NCBI GenBank assembly: GCA_023410905.1 | Contig: JAEYPL010000239.1 | Span: forward strand, 1 to 20,557 | Source: Pseudomonadota bacterium | Lineage (GTDB): Bacteria; Pseudomonadota; Alphaproteobacteria; Rhizobiales; Hyphomicrobiaceae | Reading direction: 5' to 3' | DNA: 20,557 nt | Shown: piece after piece, positions 1 to 7,987 of the stretch | How positions within the stretch are numbered: position 1 is the first letter of the stretch | Layout of the letters: each line of letters begins with the position of its first letter | Notes under the pieces: generated by a model | What the model saw: only the letters and a program-made list of their open reading frames with translations | What the model was told of the DNA's origin: nothing | Databases searched by the model: none | Made by a program: the position numbers and the translations under genes

Positions 1-1
1 C

Positions 2-1327
2 ATTTCCTTCTTCGTGAATGCCGGTCTCAAGTTCATCACCGAGATCTGCAAGATGCGCGCCTTCACCGAGCTGTGGGACGAGATCACGACCGAGCGCTAT
101 GGCGTCAAGGACGCAAAGAATCGCCGCTTCCGCTATGGCGTGCAGGTGAATTCGCTCGGCCTCACCGAGCAACAGCCCGAGAACAACGTCGCGCGCATTC
201 TGCTCGAAATGCTCGCCGTCACGCTCTCGAAGAACGCGCGCGCCCGCGCCGTACAGCTCCCTGCGTGGAACGAGGCCATGGGCCTGCCGCGTCCCTGGGA
301 CCAGCAGTGGTCGCTCAGAATGCAGCAGGTGCTCGCCTATGAGACCGACCTCCTCGAATACGGCGACATCTTCGATGGCTCGACCGAAATCGCGCGCAAG
401 GTCGCCGAGCTGAAGGAAGAGGCGCTGGCCGAGTTGCGCAAGATCGAGGAGATGGGCGGCGCCGTCGCGGCCATCGACTACATGAAACGCTCGCTCGTCG
501 ATGCCAATGCCGCCCGCGTCTCGCGCATCGAGACCGGCGAGCAGGTCGTCGTTGGCGTGAACCGCTGGGGCGAGACCGAACCCTCACCGCTCTCGACGGG
601 CACGGGCGCCATCCTCACCGTCGACGAGAGCGTCGAGGCCGAGCAGATCGAACGTCTCGTTGCCTGGCGCGCCGAGCGTGACAATGCCGCCTGCATGAAA
701 GCTCTCGCGGCTCTTGAGCAGGATGCCCGCGCCGGAACGAACATCATGGAAGCCTCGATCGCCTGCGCCAAGGCCGGCGTGACGACGGGCGAATGGGGCG
801 CGACGCTCCGGCGCGTGTTCGGCGAGTACCGCGCGCCGACCGGCGTCGGCAAAGTCTCCACCGCGAACAGCACCGATGTCGAGGCCGTCCGCCGCCGCGT
901 CGACGATGTCTCGGACCGTCTCGGCCGCCGCATCAAGTTGCTGATCGGCAAGCCCGGACTCGACGGCCATTCCAATGGCGCCGAGCAGATTGCCGTGCGC
1001 GCCCGCGACTGCGGCATGGAGGGCGTCTACGAGGGCATTCGCCTGACACCCGCGCAGATCGTCCGCGCCGCCGTCGAGGAAAGCGTCCACGTCGTCGGCC
1101 TCTCGATCCTCTCAGGCAGCCACGTCCCTCTTGTGCGCGACGTTCTGGAGCGCATGAAGAGCGAGGGCGCTGGCGACATTCCCGTCGTCATCGGCGGCAT
1201 CATTCCGCCGGAGGATGCCGATCTCCTCCGCGGCCTCGGCGTCGCCGGCGTCTACACGCCCCGCAATTTCGAGCTCAACGCCATCATGAGCGACATCGTC
1301 GGGCTGGTGGAGCGCGGGGTGGGTTAG
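2..1327 (+). CDS. ecm: Ethylmalonyl-CoA mutase, C-terminal part (5' truncated)
   Basis: Coenzyme B12-dependent mutase that converts (2R)-ethylmalonyl-CoA to (2S)-methylsuccinyl-CoA in the ethylmalonyl-CoA pathway, in the cytoplasm. The reading frame is already open at base 2, and 441 codons are visible of a family usually about 650-680 residues long, so the N-terminal part of the substrate barrel lies outside the window. Visible parts are the end of the TIM-barrel (NAGLKFITEICKMRAF, then VQVNSLGLTEQQPENNVAR) and a C-terminal cobalamin-binding Rossmann domain with the DxHxxG motif in GKPGLDGHSNGAEQIA (histidine codon 968-970) followed by GLSILSGSH and VVIGGIIP. The SNGAEQIAVRARD and GIRLTPAQIV signatures fit the MeaA/Ecm branch rather than methylmalonyl-CoA mutase, whose matching segment reads HDRGAKVIA. 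That subfamily choice is by memory of the families. It converges on cckA, with a hairpin repeat between them. Confidence 0.86.
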   Translation: MSFFVNAGLKFITEICKMRAFTELWDEITTERYGVKDAKNRRFRYGVQVNSLGLTEQQPENNVARILLEMLAVTLSKNARARAVQLPAWNEAMGLPRPWDQQWSLRMQQVLAYETDLLEYGDIFDGSTEIARKVAELKEEALAELRKIEEMGGAVAAIDYMKRSLVDANAARVSRIETGEQVVVGVNRWGETEPSPLSTGTGAILTVDESVEAEQIERLVAWRAERDNAACMKALAALEQDARAGTNIMEASIACAKAGVTTGEWGATLRRVFGEYRAPTGVGKVSTANSTDVEAVRRRVDDVSDRLGRRIKLLIGKPGLDGHSNGAEQIAVRARDCGMEGVYEGIRLTPAQIVRAAVEESVHVVGLSILSGSHVPLVRDVLERMKSEGAGDIPVVIGGIIPPEDADLLRGLGVAGVYTPRNFELNAIMSDIVGLVERGVG

Positions 1328-1380
1328 GGCTGCGCGCGGAGGCGCAAATATCCCGCCGCGGGAGGCGCGCCCTTCCTTCC

Positions 1381-1408
1381 CCTTCCCCCGTCCTTCACGG
1401 GGAGAAGG
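1381..1408. repeat. REP-like hairpin between convergent genes, possible bidirectional terminator
   Basis: The arm CCTTCCCCCGT (1381-1391), loop CCTTC (1392-1396) and arm ACGGGGAGAAGG (1397-1408) form an 11-bp stem with one bulged A. The flanking GGCCGGGATGAGGGGC resembles the short C-rich/G-rich palindromic intergenic repeats common in alphaproteobacterial genomes. It sits in the 137 bp between the stops of ecm and cckA. No T tract follows on either side, so terminator activity is inferred from structure and placement. Only one copy was noticed in this window. Confidence 0.55.
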
Positions 1409-1464
1409 CCGGGATGAGGGGCGGCAACTCGCTCGACGTCGGAGTATACCGCCGCCCGCCACCC

Positions 1465-4005
1465 CTACCTCTCCAACTCCTCTTTCACCTTCGCGGCGAG
1501 TTGCGGGAGGGTGAAGGGCTTGGCGAGGAAGGCAAACGTCTCGCCCGGATTCAAATTCCGCTTGAAAGCATCATCCGGATAACCAGACATGAAAATGATC
1601 TTGATGTCGGGCCGCTGCTTGCGGAGCTCATTCAGCATGCTCGGCCCGTCCATCTCCGGCATGACGACGTCGCTGACGACGAGATCGACCTGCCCGCCGA
1701 CCTCCTCGAACTTCTCCAGCCCCTCGGCCCCCGACGTCGCCTCGATCACGTCATAGCCCTGACGCTTCAGCGCGCGGATCGCGAAGCTGCGCACGGAATC
1801 CTCGTCCTCGACCAGCAGCACACGCCCGCTGCCCGTGAGATCGCGCGCCTTCTCCTTCTTCACTGGACGCTGCGCAGCAGCCTTGTCGGCTTCCGTCTGC
1901 ACATAGCGCGGCAGCAGAATGTGGAAGGTCGTCCCCTGCCCCGGCACGCTCTCGGGATAAATGTAACCACCCGTCTGCTTGACGATGCCGTAGACGGTCG
2001 AAAGGCCGAGCCCCGTGCCCTTGCCCACTTCCTTCGTCGAGAAGAAGGGCTCGAAAATCTTGGCCATGATCTCCGGCGTCATGCCATGCCCAGTATCGGT
2101 CACGCTCAGCTCGACGTACTCGCCTGGAATGAGGCCCTCCGCGCGCATGGCCCGCGTCTCGGCCTCGCCCACATTGCGCGTCGCGATGATCAGCTTGCCG
2201 CCGTCCAGCATCGCATCTTTGGCATTCACCGCGAGATTGAGCAGCACCTGATCGAGCTGCGTACGATCCGCCTTGATGAGCCACAGATCGCGCCCGTGAC
2301 GCATTTCGAGCTGCACGGTCTCGCCGATGAGCTTGCGCAGCAGCGCCGTGCTCGTGTCGCTGATGACATCACCGAGTTCCAGCACCTCCGGCATGAGCGT
2401 CTGGCGGCGCGAGAAGGCAAGCAGCTGCCGCACCATGCCCGCGGCACGGTTGGCATTCTGCTTGATGTTCATGATGTCTTTGTACGCGGCATCGGTCGGA
2501 CGATGCGTCTGCAGCAGCAGATCCGAGAAGCCGATAATCGCCGTCAGCACGTTGTTGAAGTCGTGCGCGATGCCGCCCGCGAGCTTACCGACGGCCTCCA
2601 TCTTCGTGCTCTGCGCGTACTTGAGCTCCAACGCCTTCTGCTCGGTCGCGTCGATGACATAGACCACGGCCGCGGCCTCGCCATCACCCGACAGCACCGG
2701 GCTGAAGAACAGGCGGCGCGTGAACTCACCTTCCACCCCCAGCGTCACCTCGACAGGCTCGCCCGCAACCCGGCCCTTCTGCACATTCTCGAATGCGCGC
2801 TTCAGCGCCGTGCGCGCATCGGCATCGCTGATCCGCTGGATGATATCCGCAGCGCTCGCGATCGCCCCCGCATTCCGATCGTCGAAGAGCTGCCCGAAAG
2901 TCGCATTGGCGTTGATGACACGGCCATCGGCGGCGATCGTCGCCATGCCGAATGGCGCCGCGTTGAGAAAGCGCGCGAGATCGCCGTTCTTCCTGAGTGG
3001 CCCGCCTTCCGCCGAAGCGCGCGTGCGCCGATTGAGCACGAGAAGCTGCACGGCACCCGCCTGCGCCGGATTGGCGGACGGCAGCGCTATGATCTCGACG
3101 GGCATGAACCCGCCACCACCGCGCACCAGTTCGGTCTCGACGCGACCCCACTGCCCATCCATGACCGCGAGCGCATTGCGGATCGCGGCTTCCGCACCCG
3201 GCGCGAAAAGTTCGCCGAGACGCAGCTCATGAGCCGTATCCATCGCGGCATCGCGGCCGAGCCATGCCGCCAGCGTCCGGTTGATCTCCGTGATGCGGCC
3301 ATCGGGCGCCAATTCCAGCACGCCGAGCGGCAAACCGTCGTAGTACGCAAGGCGTGTCTCGAGACCATGCATGGTCTCGGCGACGCGCGCATGCTCCTGC
3401 GTGATGTCGGCCACCTGCCACAGTGTCCGCGGCTGGCCCTCGCCGCCGCCGAGCGCGGCCGGTATCGGCCGCACCGTGACGCGCAGCCAGCGCGATGTAC
3501 GCGCACGCCCGTCCTGGCCGCGAATGCGAAACTCTTCCTGACGCGCTTCCCCGCGCTCCGCCGCACGCAGCAGCCGGAACAGGCACTGCCCCGCCTCGGG
3601 CTCGACGGCAAAGGCTTCCTCGAGCGCCCGCGGCTCACCCGACGAATGCTCGCCCACGATTCGCCGGAAGGCGCGGTTAGCCTTCAGCGTCCGTCCTGCC
3701 GCATCGGTGACCAGAAAGCCGAGGTCGAGCCCCTCCGCCGCGCGCTCGGTGAGATCGCCACGCTCATCCTCGACATTGAGACGGATCAGCCCCGCCGCCG
3801 TGCCGAACAGGAAGAAAACGCCGATCACCGCGAGCAGCGACAAGAATCCGAGCACAATCGGACCCGTCGCTCGCGTCGACCACATGGCGACAATACCGAG
3901 CGTCAGTGCTGCCGCGAGCGTCAACGTGGCTGCCAGAATGACGCCGCCACGGGAAGGCGTGCCCATTGCTGTGAACTCGCTGCGTTTCTCTTGGAGCCCG
4001 GTCAT
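1465..4005 (-). CDS. cckA: CckA-type hybrid sensor histidine kinase
   Basis: Membrane hybrid histidine kinase/phosphatase that feeds phosphate through ChpT to CtrA and CpdR, controlling cell cycle, motility and envelope genes in alphaproteobacteria. From the ATG at 4005 the protein is 846 aa: two membrane helices (about 22-42 and 50-70), three PAS domains starting near 83, 213 and 343, a HisKA domain with AGGIAHDFNN (phospho-His 481), an HATPase domain with NLAVNAKDAM, DTGHGM and GKGTGLGLSTVYGIVKQ, and a C-terminal receiver (about 727-845) with VLLVEDED and SDVVMPEMDG (phospho-Asp 779). The stretch HDFNNVLTAIIGFSDLLL...IKQNANRAAGMVRQLLAFSR is diagnostic for CckA. The Caulobacter protein is about 690 aa; Hyphomicrobiales versions are longer, as here. 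The start is uncertain: the frame continues to a TTG at 4071 preceded by AGGGGG nine bases away, and an internal ATG at 3966 would also keep both helices. Confidence 0.9.
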   Translation of the reverse strand: MTGLQEKRSEFTAMGTPSRGGVILAATLTLAAALTLGIVAMWSTRATGPIVLGFLSLLAVIGVFFLFGTAAGLIRLNVEDERGDLTERAAEGLDLGFLVTDAAGRTLKANRAFRRIVGEHSSGEPRALEEAFAVEPEAGQCLFRLLRAAERGEARQEEFRIRGQDGRARTSRWLRVTVRPIPAALGGGEGQPRTLWQVADITQEHARVAETMHGLETRLAYYDGLPLGVLELAPDGRITEINRTLAAWLGRDAAMDTAHELRLGELFAPGAEAAIRNALAVMDGQWGRVETELVRGGGGFMPVEIIALPSANPAQAGAVQLLVLNRRTRASAEGGPLRKNGDLARFLNAAPFGMATIAADGRVINANATFGQLFDDRNAGAIASAADIIQRISDADARTALKRAFENVQKGRVAGEPVEVTLGVEGEFTRRLFFSPVLSGDGEAAAVVYVIDATEQKALELKYAQSTKMEAVGKLAGGIAHDFNNVLTAIIGFSDLLLQTHRPTDAAYKDIMNIKQNANRAAGMVRQLLAFSRRQTLMPEVLELGDVISDTSTALLRKLIGETVQLEMRHGRDLWLIKADRTQLDQVLLNLAVNAKDAMLDGGKLIIATRNVGEAETRAMRAEGLIPGEYVELSVTDTGHGMTPEIMAKIFEPFFSTKEVGKGTGLGLSTVYGIVKQTGGYIYPESVPGQGTTFHILLPRYVQTEADKAAAQRPVKKEKARDLTGSGRVLLVEDEDSVRSFAIRALKRQGYDVIEATSGAEGLEKFEEVGGQVDLVVSDVVMPEMDGPSMLNELRKQRPDIKIIFMSGYPDDAFKRNLNPGETFAFLAKPFTLPQLAAKVKEELER

Positions 4006-4403
4006 CGGGCGCCACCGTAGCTGATTCGGCGAAACAAGGCGGCGTGGCAGTTGCCGAAGTACGTGCAGCAATGCCGGTATCCCCCTGACTTTAAATGATC
4101 ACACCTGCGGTGCGCCTTTCCACAGCCAGAAGGTACCGAACGCAGTTAAGATGTTCTGAAGAGCTATCGGCGCCACACCACGCCGTTCTATAGGTGGCGC
4201 GACGTTTCGCACATGAGACAAGCTGGGCGGACAGCGCTACCGCATGGGGCTCGTATGCCCGACGTGTATTGCCTAACGCTGTCCACAATCACTGTTCATG
4301 CCTGGGATAAGGGCTGTGGACTGGCAGCGGTGCGCTGATACAGATGGCGTGCGTCGTCTGAGCTGGTTCGTCAAGGGAGCGTGGCCGAGGCCGCGGCAGG
4401 GGA
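4006..4403. other. Divergent intergenic region between cckA and the FliO-like gene
   Basis: About 400 bp (about 330 bp if cckA begins at the TTG at 4071) without a convincing gene; open frames here lack coding-type third-position bias. It should carry the promoters of cckA and the FliO-like gene. Visible structures are a 7-bp inverted repeat GCGCCAC (4170-4176) / GTGGCGC (4194-4200) and a second pair GTCCACA (4281-4287) / TGTGGAC (4315-4321). TTAA half-sites are present near 4091 and 4147, but not in the TTAA-N7-TTAA spacing of a full CtrA site. I could not place -35/-10 elements with confidence. Confidence 0.5.
4281..4321. repeat. Inverted repeat GTCCACA-N27-TGTGGAC
   Basis: Seven-base perfect inverted repeat, arms 4281-4287 and 4315-4321, spacer 27 bp. 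The arms contain TCCACA, the core of DnaA-box-like 9-mers; a third TCCACA lies at 4119-4124. Each matches the TTATCCACA consensus only partly (7/9 at best), so DnaA binding is speculative. It could equally be a regulator site for the downstream + strand gene. Confidence 0.3.
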
Positions 4404-4811
4404 ATGGCGAATTTCATCTGGTACGCGCTCTCGAGCGTTGCCTTGGCACTGATCACGGTCGGTGCCGTCTGGTTCATACGCGGCTATCTCAATGGGTCAC
4501 CGCCGCGTATTTCGTTCTTCGGGCCTCGGCCGGAGCCGCGCCTGGCCGTCGTCGATCATGCCAATGTCGACGGGCGGCGCCGTCTCGTGCTCGTGCGCCG
4601 CGACAATATCGAGCACCTGATCATGACCGGCGGCCCGGTCGATGTCGTGATCGAGACCGGCATTCCCGCGCGGCCGGTGCTGATGCCGAGCGATAGCGTC
4701 GAGGCGGAGCCGACACCGGCGCAGCCGTCTTTATCATCGCAACCCGTGTTCACACGCGCGCCCCGCACGCTCGGTACAGCCGCGGGCACGACGGAAAGCG
4801 CGGCCGGCTGA
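4404..4811 (+). CDS. FliO-like flagellar biosynthesis domain membrane protein
   Basis: A 135-aa protein with one N-terminal membrane helix (about residues 5-26), a short cytoplasmic domain (about 45-92) and a Pro/Ser/Thr-rich tail. The segment RLAVVDHANVDGRRRLVLVR followed by DNIEHLIMTGGPVDVVIE matches the pattern of FliO/MopB-type domains: a beta-rich module ending in HLIMTGGP-DVVIE. FliO assists assembly of the FliP/FliQ/FliR export gate of the flagellar secretion system. The ATG at 4404 has GAGG at 4387-4390, a rather long spacing. No other flagellar gene is in the window, so the role rests on the domain alone. Proximity to cckA is suggestive because the CckA-CtrA pathway controls flagella in this class. 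It could also be a FliO-domain protein used outside the flagellum. Confidence 0.68.
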   Translation: MANFIWYALSSVALALITVGAVWFIRGYLNGSPPRISFFGPRPEPRLAVVDHANVDGRRRLVLVRRDNIEHLIMTGGPVDVVIETGIPARPVLMPSDSVEAEPTPAQPSLSSQPVFTRAPRTLGTAAGTTESAAG

Positions 4812-4817
4812 TCGTCG

Positions 4818-4844
4818 GCGCGAGCGTTATGTGGCGCTCGTCGC
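4818..4844 (+). terminator. Terminator-like hairpin after the FliO-like gene
   Basis: GCGCGAGCG (4818-4826), loop TTATGTGG (4827-4834) and CGCTCG-T-CGC (4835-4844) form a 9-bp stem with one bulged T, starting seven bases after the TGA at 4809-4811. There is no U tract afterwards, so intrinsic termination would be weak. It may instead mark the upstream boundary of the channel gene's leader. Confidence 0.4.
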
Positions 4845-4933
4845 GTTGGATGCGTTGAAACTTTGAGCAAGGAGGCGTCGCGTTGCCGGCGCAGCATGGC
4901 GAGGCCATGCACAAGTCCGGAGAAGGAACAGTG

Positions 4934-7624
4934 ATGAACTCGACGCCCATGCGCACTTGGCCCATGCGCACCTGGATCGCAGCGCTCATCGCCGCGGTCG
5001 TGCTCTTGGTCGCCCCGGCCATGGCGCAGCAAACACAGCAGGCGCCGCAATCCGCGCCCCAGCCTCAACAGGTGCCTCAGTCCGCGCCACCTGCCGCCAC
5101 GCCGCCAGCTTCCGCACCGCCGGCAGAGGGCGCACCCGCCGCGCAACCGCCTACGAACGGCGCGAAGCCGGCTCCCACGATCGAAGTCCCTGCCAAAATT
5201 GCCCAGCAGATCGACCGGCTCTCGGCGTCCATCGATACGGCCGAGAAGTCCATCGAGCGCATTCGCGATTCCGACGCCGATCTCGCGCGCCTGCGCGGTG
5301 AGATCGATCAGATACTCTCCGAAAGCGCCAAGACGGCCGAGGAAATACGTCCTCTGCTCTCCGCCGCCCGGCGCCAGGTCGAAAGCCTCGGCCCGCCACC
5401 TGCCAAGGATGCGACGCCCGAAGCCCCCGCCGTCATCGCCGAACGCGAGCGGCTCGGCGCGACCGTCTCCGCACTCGACGGCGCCTTGAAGACGCTCGAC
5501 CTCACCACCGTCCGCAGCCGTGATCTCATTGGCCGCATTACCGAGCTGCGCCAGTCGCTCTTCTCGCGCAATCTCTTCGAACGCGCGCAAAGCCCGCTAC
5601 TGCCGCACCACTGGGAGCGCGCGGGCAGGGATCTGCCTTCCACGGCGGAGTTCGCGCAGTATCTCGTGGCCGACTGGTTCAAGGCCGCATCCGATGTCAT
5701 GTCGGGGCTCATGCTGGTGCTGGGCGGCGCGCTTCTGACCTTGGTCGGCGGCTGGCTTGTCGTGCGCTACCTGGAGCGTGTCACACACTCGCCCCCACCT
5801 GACGGGCGCAATTTCGTTCAGCGCGCCCAGCGCATCGCCTGGATTGCGCCCGCCCGCATGCTGCCGGCGATCGCCGCCATCGTGATTGTGACAGTTGGCC
5901 TGAACTATCTTGGATTGATGCGCCTGCCGGGCGGCAACGTAGTCGCCGCCATTCTATCTGCCGTACTTCTGACGATCGTCGTCGGCACGTTGATCCGCGT
6001 CGTCCTCTCCCCGCGCGATCCCGCGCTGCGGCTGGTAAACCTGACCGACAAGGCGGCGAGCAGCGTAAGCTGGTGTCTGATCGGCCTCGTTGCCGTCTAT
6101 GCCACGGATATCGCACTCACCGACATCGGTCGCTATCTCGTCGTCCCCCTCTCGATCACTGTTGTGCGAACCTTCGTCGCGAGCCTCGCGTATGCGGGCC
6201 TGCTGACCGCATTGCTGCTCACGCCCTTCACGCCGCGCCCCGTCCCCACCGCCACATCCGACGCGGTGATGCTTCCGGCGACGACGCGCCTGACACCCTG
6301 GTGGCTCAAGCTGCCGCTCTGGGTGCTGACGCTTCTCATTCTGGCGACGACGCTCTTCGGCTATCTCGCTCTCGGCCGCTTCATCGCCCAGCAGCTCGTT
6401 CTGACCGGCACGGTCGTCGTCGCCGCCGGTTTGATCTACCTGACCATCTGCTCGATCACGCGCACCATCGACCAGCCATCCAACCCCATTGGCCACACGC
6501 TCACGACGCGCCTCGGCGTAACGCCCGCGCGGCTCGGCGAGCTCGCGTGGCTGGTCGAGATGCTCCTCACGCTCCTGCTGCTGCTCATCGCCGTTCCGCT
6601 CGTGCTCGTGCAGTGGGGTTTCACCGCGGCCGACATTCGCGACTGGTTCGCGCGCGCATTCTTCGGCTTCGAGATCGGCCAGCTCCGTATCTCGCCCGCC
6701 CGCATACTGTTCGGCATCCTGCTCTTCATTGGACTGGTCTTCGCGACGCGCATCTTCCAGCGCTGGCTGCATGATCGCGTCCTCCAGCCACGGCGCGTCG
6801 AAGCCGGCATTGCCAATTCGATCGAGACGGCCGCCGGCTATACCGGCATCGCGCTCTCGGCAATCCTCGCGATCTCCTATGCCGGCCTCGACATCACCAA
6901 CATCGCGATTGTCGCTGGTGCCTTGTCGGTCGGCATCGGTTTCGGCCTCCAGTCGATCGTCAATAACTTCGTCTCAGGCCTCATTCTGCTCGTCGAGCGT
7001 CCGGTCAAGGTCGGCGACGCCATCGTCGTTGGTGATCAGGAAGGCAACGTGCGCCGCATCAGCGTTCGTTCGACCGAGATCGAGACGGCCAATCGCGCGC
7101 GCCTCATCATTCCGAACTCAGAGCTCATCACCGGCCGCGTGCTCAACAAAACGCATCGCAGCCTCATGGGCCGTGGCTCGGTCCGCGTCGGCGCCAACTA
7201 CGGTGCCGACCCGGAGAAGGTCCTGGAGATCATCGTCTCGTGCGCGAAGGCGCATCCTCAGGTGCTGACCGAACCGCCACCCGGCGCCGTCTTCGACAAC
7301 TTCGGCGCAAGCTCGCTCGACTTCTTCATGTGGTTCTTCGTTGCCGACGTCTCGCGTGCCGGCGGCGTGCAGTCCGATCTGCGCATTGCCATCATGAAGG
7401 CCTTCAAGGAGGCCGGCATCGAAATCCCGTACGCGCAGCACGACATTCACCTGCGCGATCTCGATGGCGTGCGCACGCTCATCAATCGCGCCGTCGAAGA
7501 ACGCGCGGGAAAGAAACAAGGCCCGCCCCGAGCAGCGCCCGACCGAACCACCGCCCAAGATTTCGACGAGAGCATCGACGGCCACGAGCCGACACCCGAC
7601 GAGCCACCCGCAAGGGGCGGTTAG
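4934..7624 (+). CDS. Large mechanosensitive ion channel, MscS superfamily with DUF3772-like region
   Basis: Inner-membrane tension-gated channel that releases solutes during hypo-osmotic shock. From the ATG at 4934 it is 896 aa: Sec signal peptide (cleavage probably after AMA, residue 31), a Gln/Pro/Ala-rich low-complexity linker (32-75), a predicted coiled-coil periplasmic region resembling DUF3772 (about 80-220), about ten membrane segments, and a MscS core beginning near residue 660 with LSVGIGFGLQSIVNNFVSGL (pore helix) then VERPVKVGDAIVVGD (beta domain) and IIPNSELITGRVLNKT. The charged C-terminal tail is variable. The size and domain order resemble MscK/YbiO/YjeP-type giants, not the 286-aa MscS. 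An upstream in-frame TTG (4883) has a strong AAGGAGG, but the ATG at 4934 has GAAGGA six bases away and gives a clean signal peptide, so I prefer it. Its stop overlaps the convergent small gene by four bases. Confidence 0.88.
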   Translation: MNSTPMRTWPMRTWIAALIAAVVLLVAPAMAQQTQQAPQSAPQPQQVPQSAPPAATPPASAPPAEGAPAAQPPTNGAKPAPTIEVPAKIAQQIDRLSASIDTAEKSIERIRDSDADLARLRGEIDQILSESAKTAEEIRPLLSAARRQVESLGPPPAKDATPEAPAVIAERERLGATVSALDGALKTLDLTTVRSRDLIGRITELRQSLFSRNLFERAQSPLLPHHWERAGRDLPSTAEFAQYLVADWFKAASDVMSGLMLVLGGALLTLVGGWLVVRYLERVTHSPPPDGRNFVQRAQRIAWIAPARMLPAIAAIVIVTVGLNYLGLMRLPGGNVVAAILSAVLLTIVVGTLIRVVLSPRDPALRLVNLTDKAASSVSWCLIGLVAVYATDIALTDIGRYLVVPLSITVVRTFVASLAYAGLLTALLLTPFTPRPVPTATSDAVMLPATTRLTPWWLKLPLWVLTLLILATTLFGYLALGRFIAQQLVLTGTVVVAAGLIYLTICSITRTIDQPSNPIGHTLTTRLGVTPARLGELAWLVEMLLTLLLLLIAVPLVLVQWGFTAADIRDWFARAFFGFEIGQLRISPARILFGILLFIGLVFATRIFQRWLHDRVLQPRRVEAGIANSIETAAGYTGIALSAILAISYAGLDITNIAIVAGALSVGIGFGLQSIVNNFVSGLILLVERPVKVGDAIVVGDQEGNVRRISVRSTEIETANRARLIIPNSELITGRVLNKTHRSLMGRGSVRVGANYGADPEKVLEIIVSCAKAHPQVLTEPPPGAVFDNFGASSLDFFMWFFVADVSRAGGVQSDLRIAIMKAFKEAGIEIPYAQHDIHLRDLDGVRTLINRAVEERAGKKQGPPRAAPDRTTAQDFDESIDGHEPTPDEPPARGG

Positions 7625-7884
7625 TCGCGCGATCGCTGAGATGCCGCGGGCTCCCAGTCCCCGAACTGGGCGGGCGCCAGGCGGCTCAAGTCGAGCAGAC
7701 CCACCGACACGAGCACGCCACCCTCGGCCGGTGCCGCACGCGCCTCATCGGGCACTTTGCCCGCCGTGATGAGATAAAGCGCGCCTCCGGCCACAGAGAT
7801 GGCCAATGAGGCAAAGACGCTCCGCAGCAGCGGACGAATGCGGTTGATCAACATGCTGGCGATGATCCGAACGAGAGACTGCAC
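7621..7884 (-). CDS. Small hypothetical membrane protein
   Basis: Unrecognised 87-aa protein. It has a basic N-terminus (about residues 1-21), one hydrophobic segment around residues 22-41 (SVFASLAISVAGGALYLITA) and a short soluble tail rich in Ala and Pro. It could be a single-pass membrane protein with the tail in the periplasm. The longest frame starts at a GTG (7884); an ATG at 7854 is an alternative, and neither has a strong Shine-Dalgarno sequence. Its TAA overlaps the TAG of the convergent channel gene in the shared TTAG at 7621-7624. It lies about 100 bp downstream of the SDR gene on the same strand, beyond a hairpin. A chance reading frame remains possible. Confidence 0.42.
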   Translation of the reverse strand: MQSLVRIIASMLINRIRPLLRSVFASLAISVAGGALYLITAGKVPDEARAAPAEGGVLVSVGLLDLSRLAPAQFGDWEPAASQRSRD

Positions 7885-7887
7885 ACG

Positions 7888-7902
7888 GCAACCAAAGGTT
7901 GC
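7888..7902. repeat. Perfect inverted repeat GCAACC-AAA-GGTTGC
   Basis: Six-base arms 7888-7893 and 7897-7902 around AAA, directly upstream of the GTG start (7884) of the small minus-strand gene. The position and compact symmetry fit a repressor operator or a small hairpin in the 5' leader. No regulator gene is adjacent. Confidence 0.35.
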
Positions 7903-7942
7903 TGTCCGATCATCCTGCGCGCAAAAGATTTAGGAGGTCTTA

Positions 7943-7969
7943 ACCGGCGCGTCGCTCCGACACGCCGGT
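7943..7969 (-). terminator. Hairpin downstream of the SDR gene, probable terminator
   Basis: ACCGGCG (7943-7949) pairs with CGCCGGT (7963-7969), with an inner TCG/CGA pairing, 18 bp beyond the SDR stop codon as read on the minus strand. The following minus-strand bases are TAAGACCTCC and then AAATCTTTT, so a U-rich stretch comes only later. Termination after the SDR gene is likely but not certain. Confidence 0.45.
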
Positions 7970-7987
7970 CGATCGATCCGACTGCAC

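Noticed and set aside
1112..1462. 116-aa minus-strand frame containing RPSSRPSPREGRGKG
   Set aside because: That peptide is the translation of the palindromic intergenic repeat plus the antisense of ecm, a common false gene call in alphaproteobacteria.
793..4020. 1075-aa open frame on the plus strand across ecm and cckA
   Set aside because: It is the antisense shadow of cckA in GC-rich DNA. Composition is Arg/His-rich with no recognisable domain, while the minus strand encodes a full, motif-complete CckA.
4085..4155. CtrA binding sites near cckA
   Set aside because: TTAA half-sites occur near 4091 and 4147 but not as TTAA-N7-TTAA, so a full site is not supported.
4298..4696. 132-aa plus-strand frame overlapping the FliO-like gene
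   Set aside because: Its second half is the shadow of the FliO-like gene in another frame, and its first half lacks coding character.
7931..7940. Perfect AGGAGG (7932-7937) on the plus strand
   Set aside because: No start codon with an open frame follows at a suitable distance; treated as chance.
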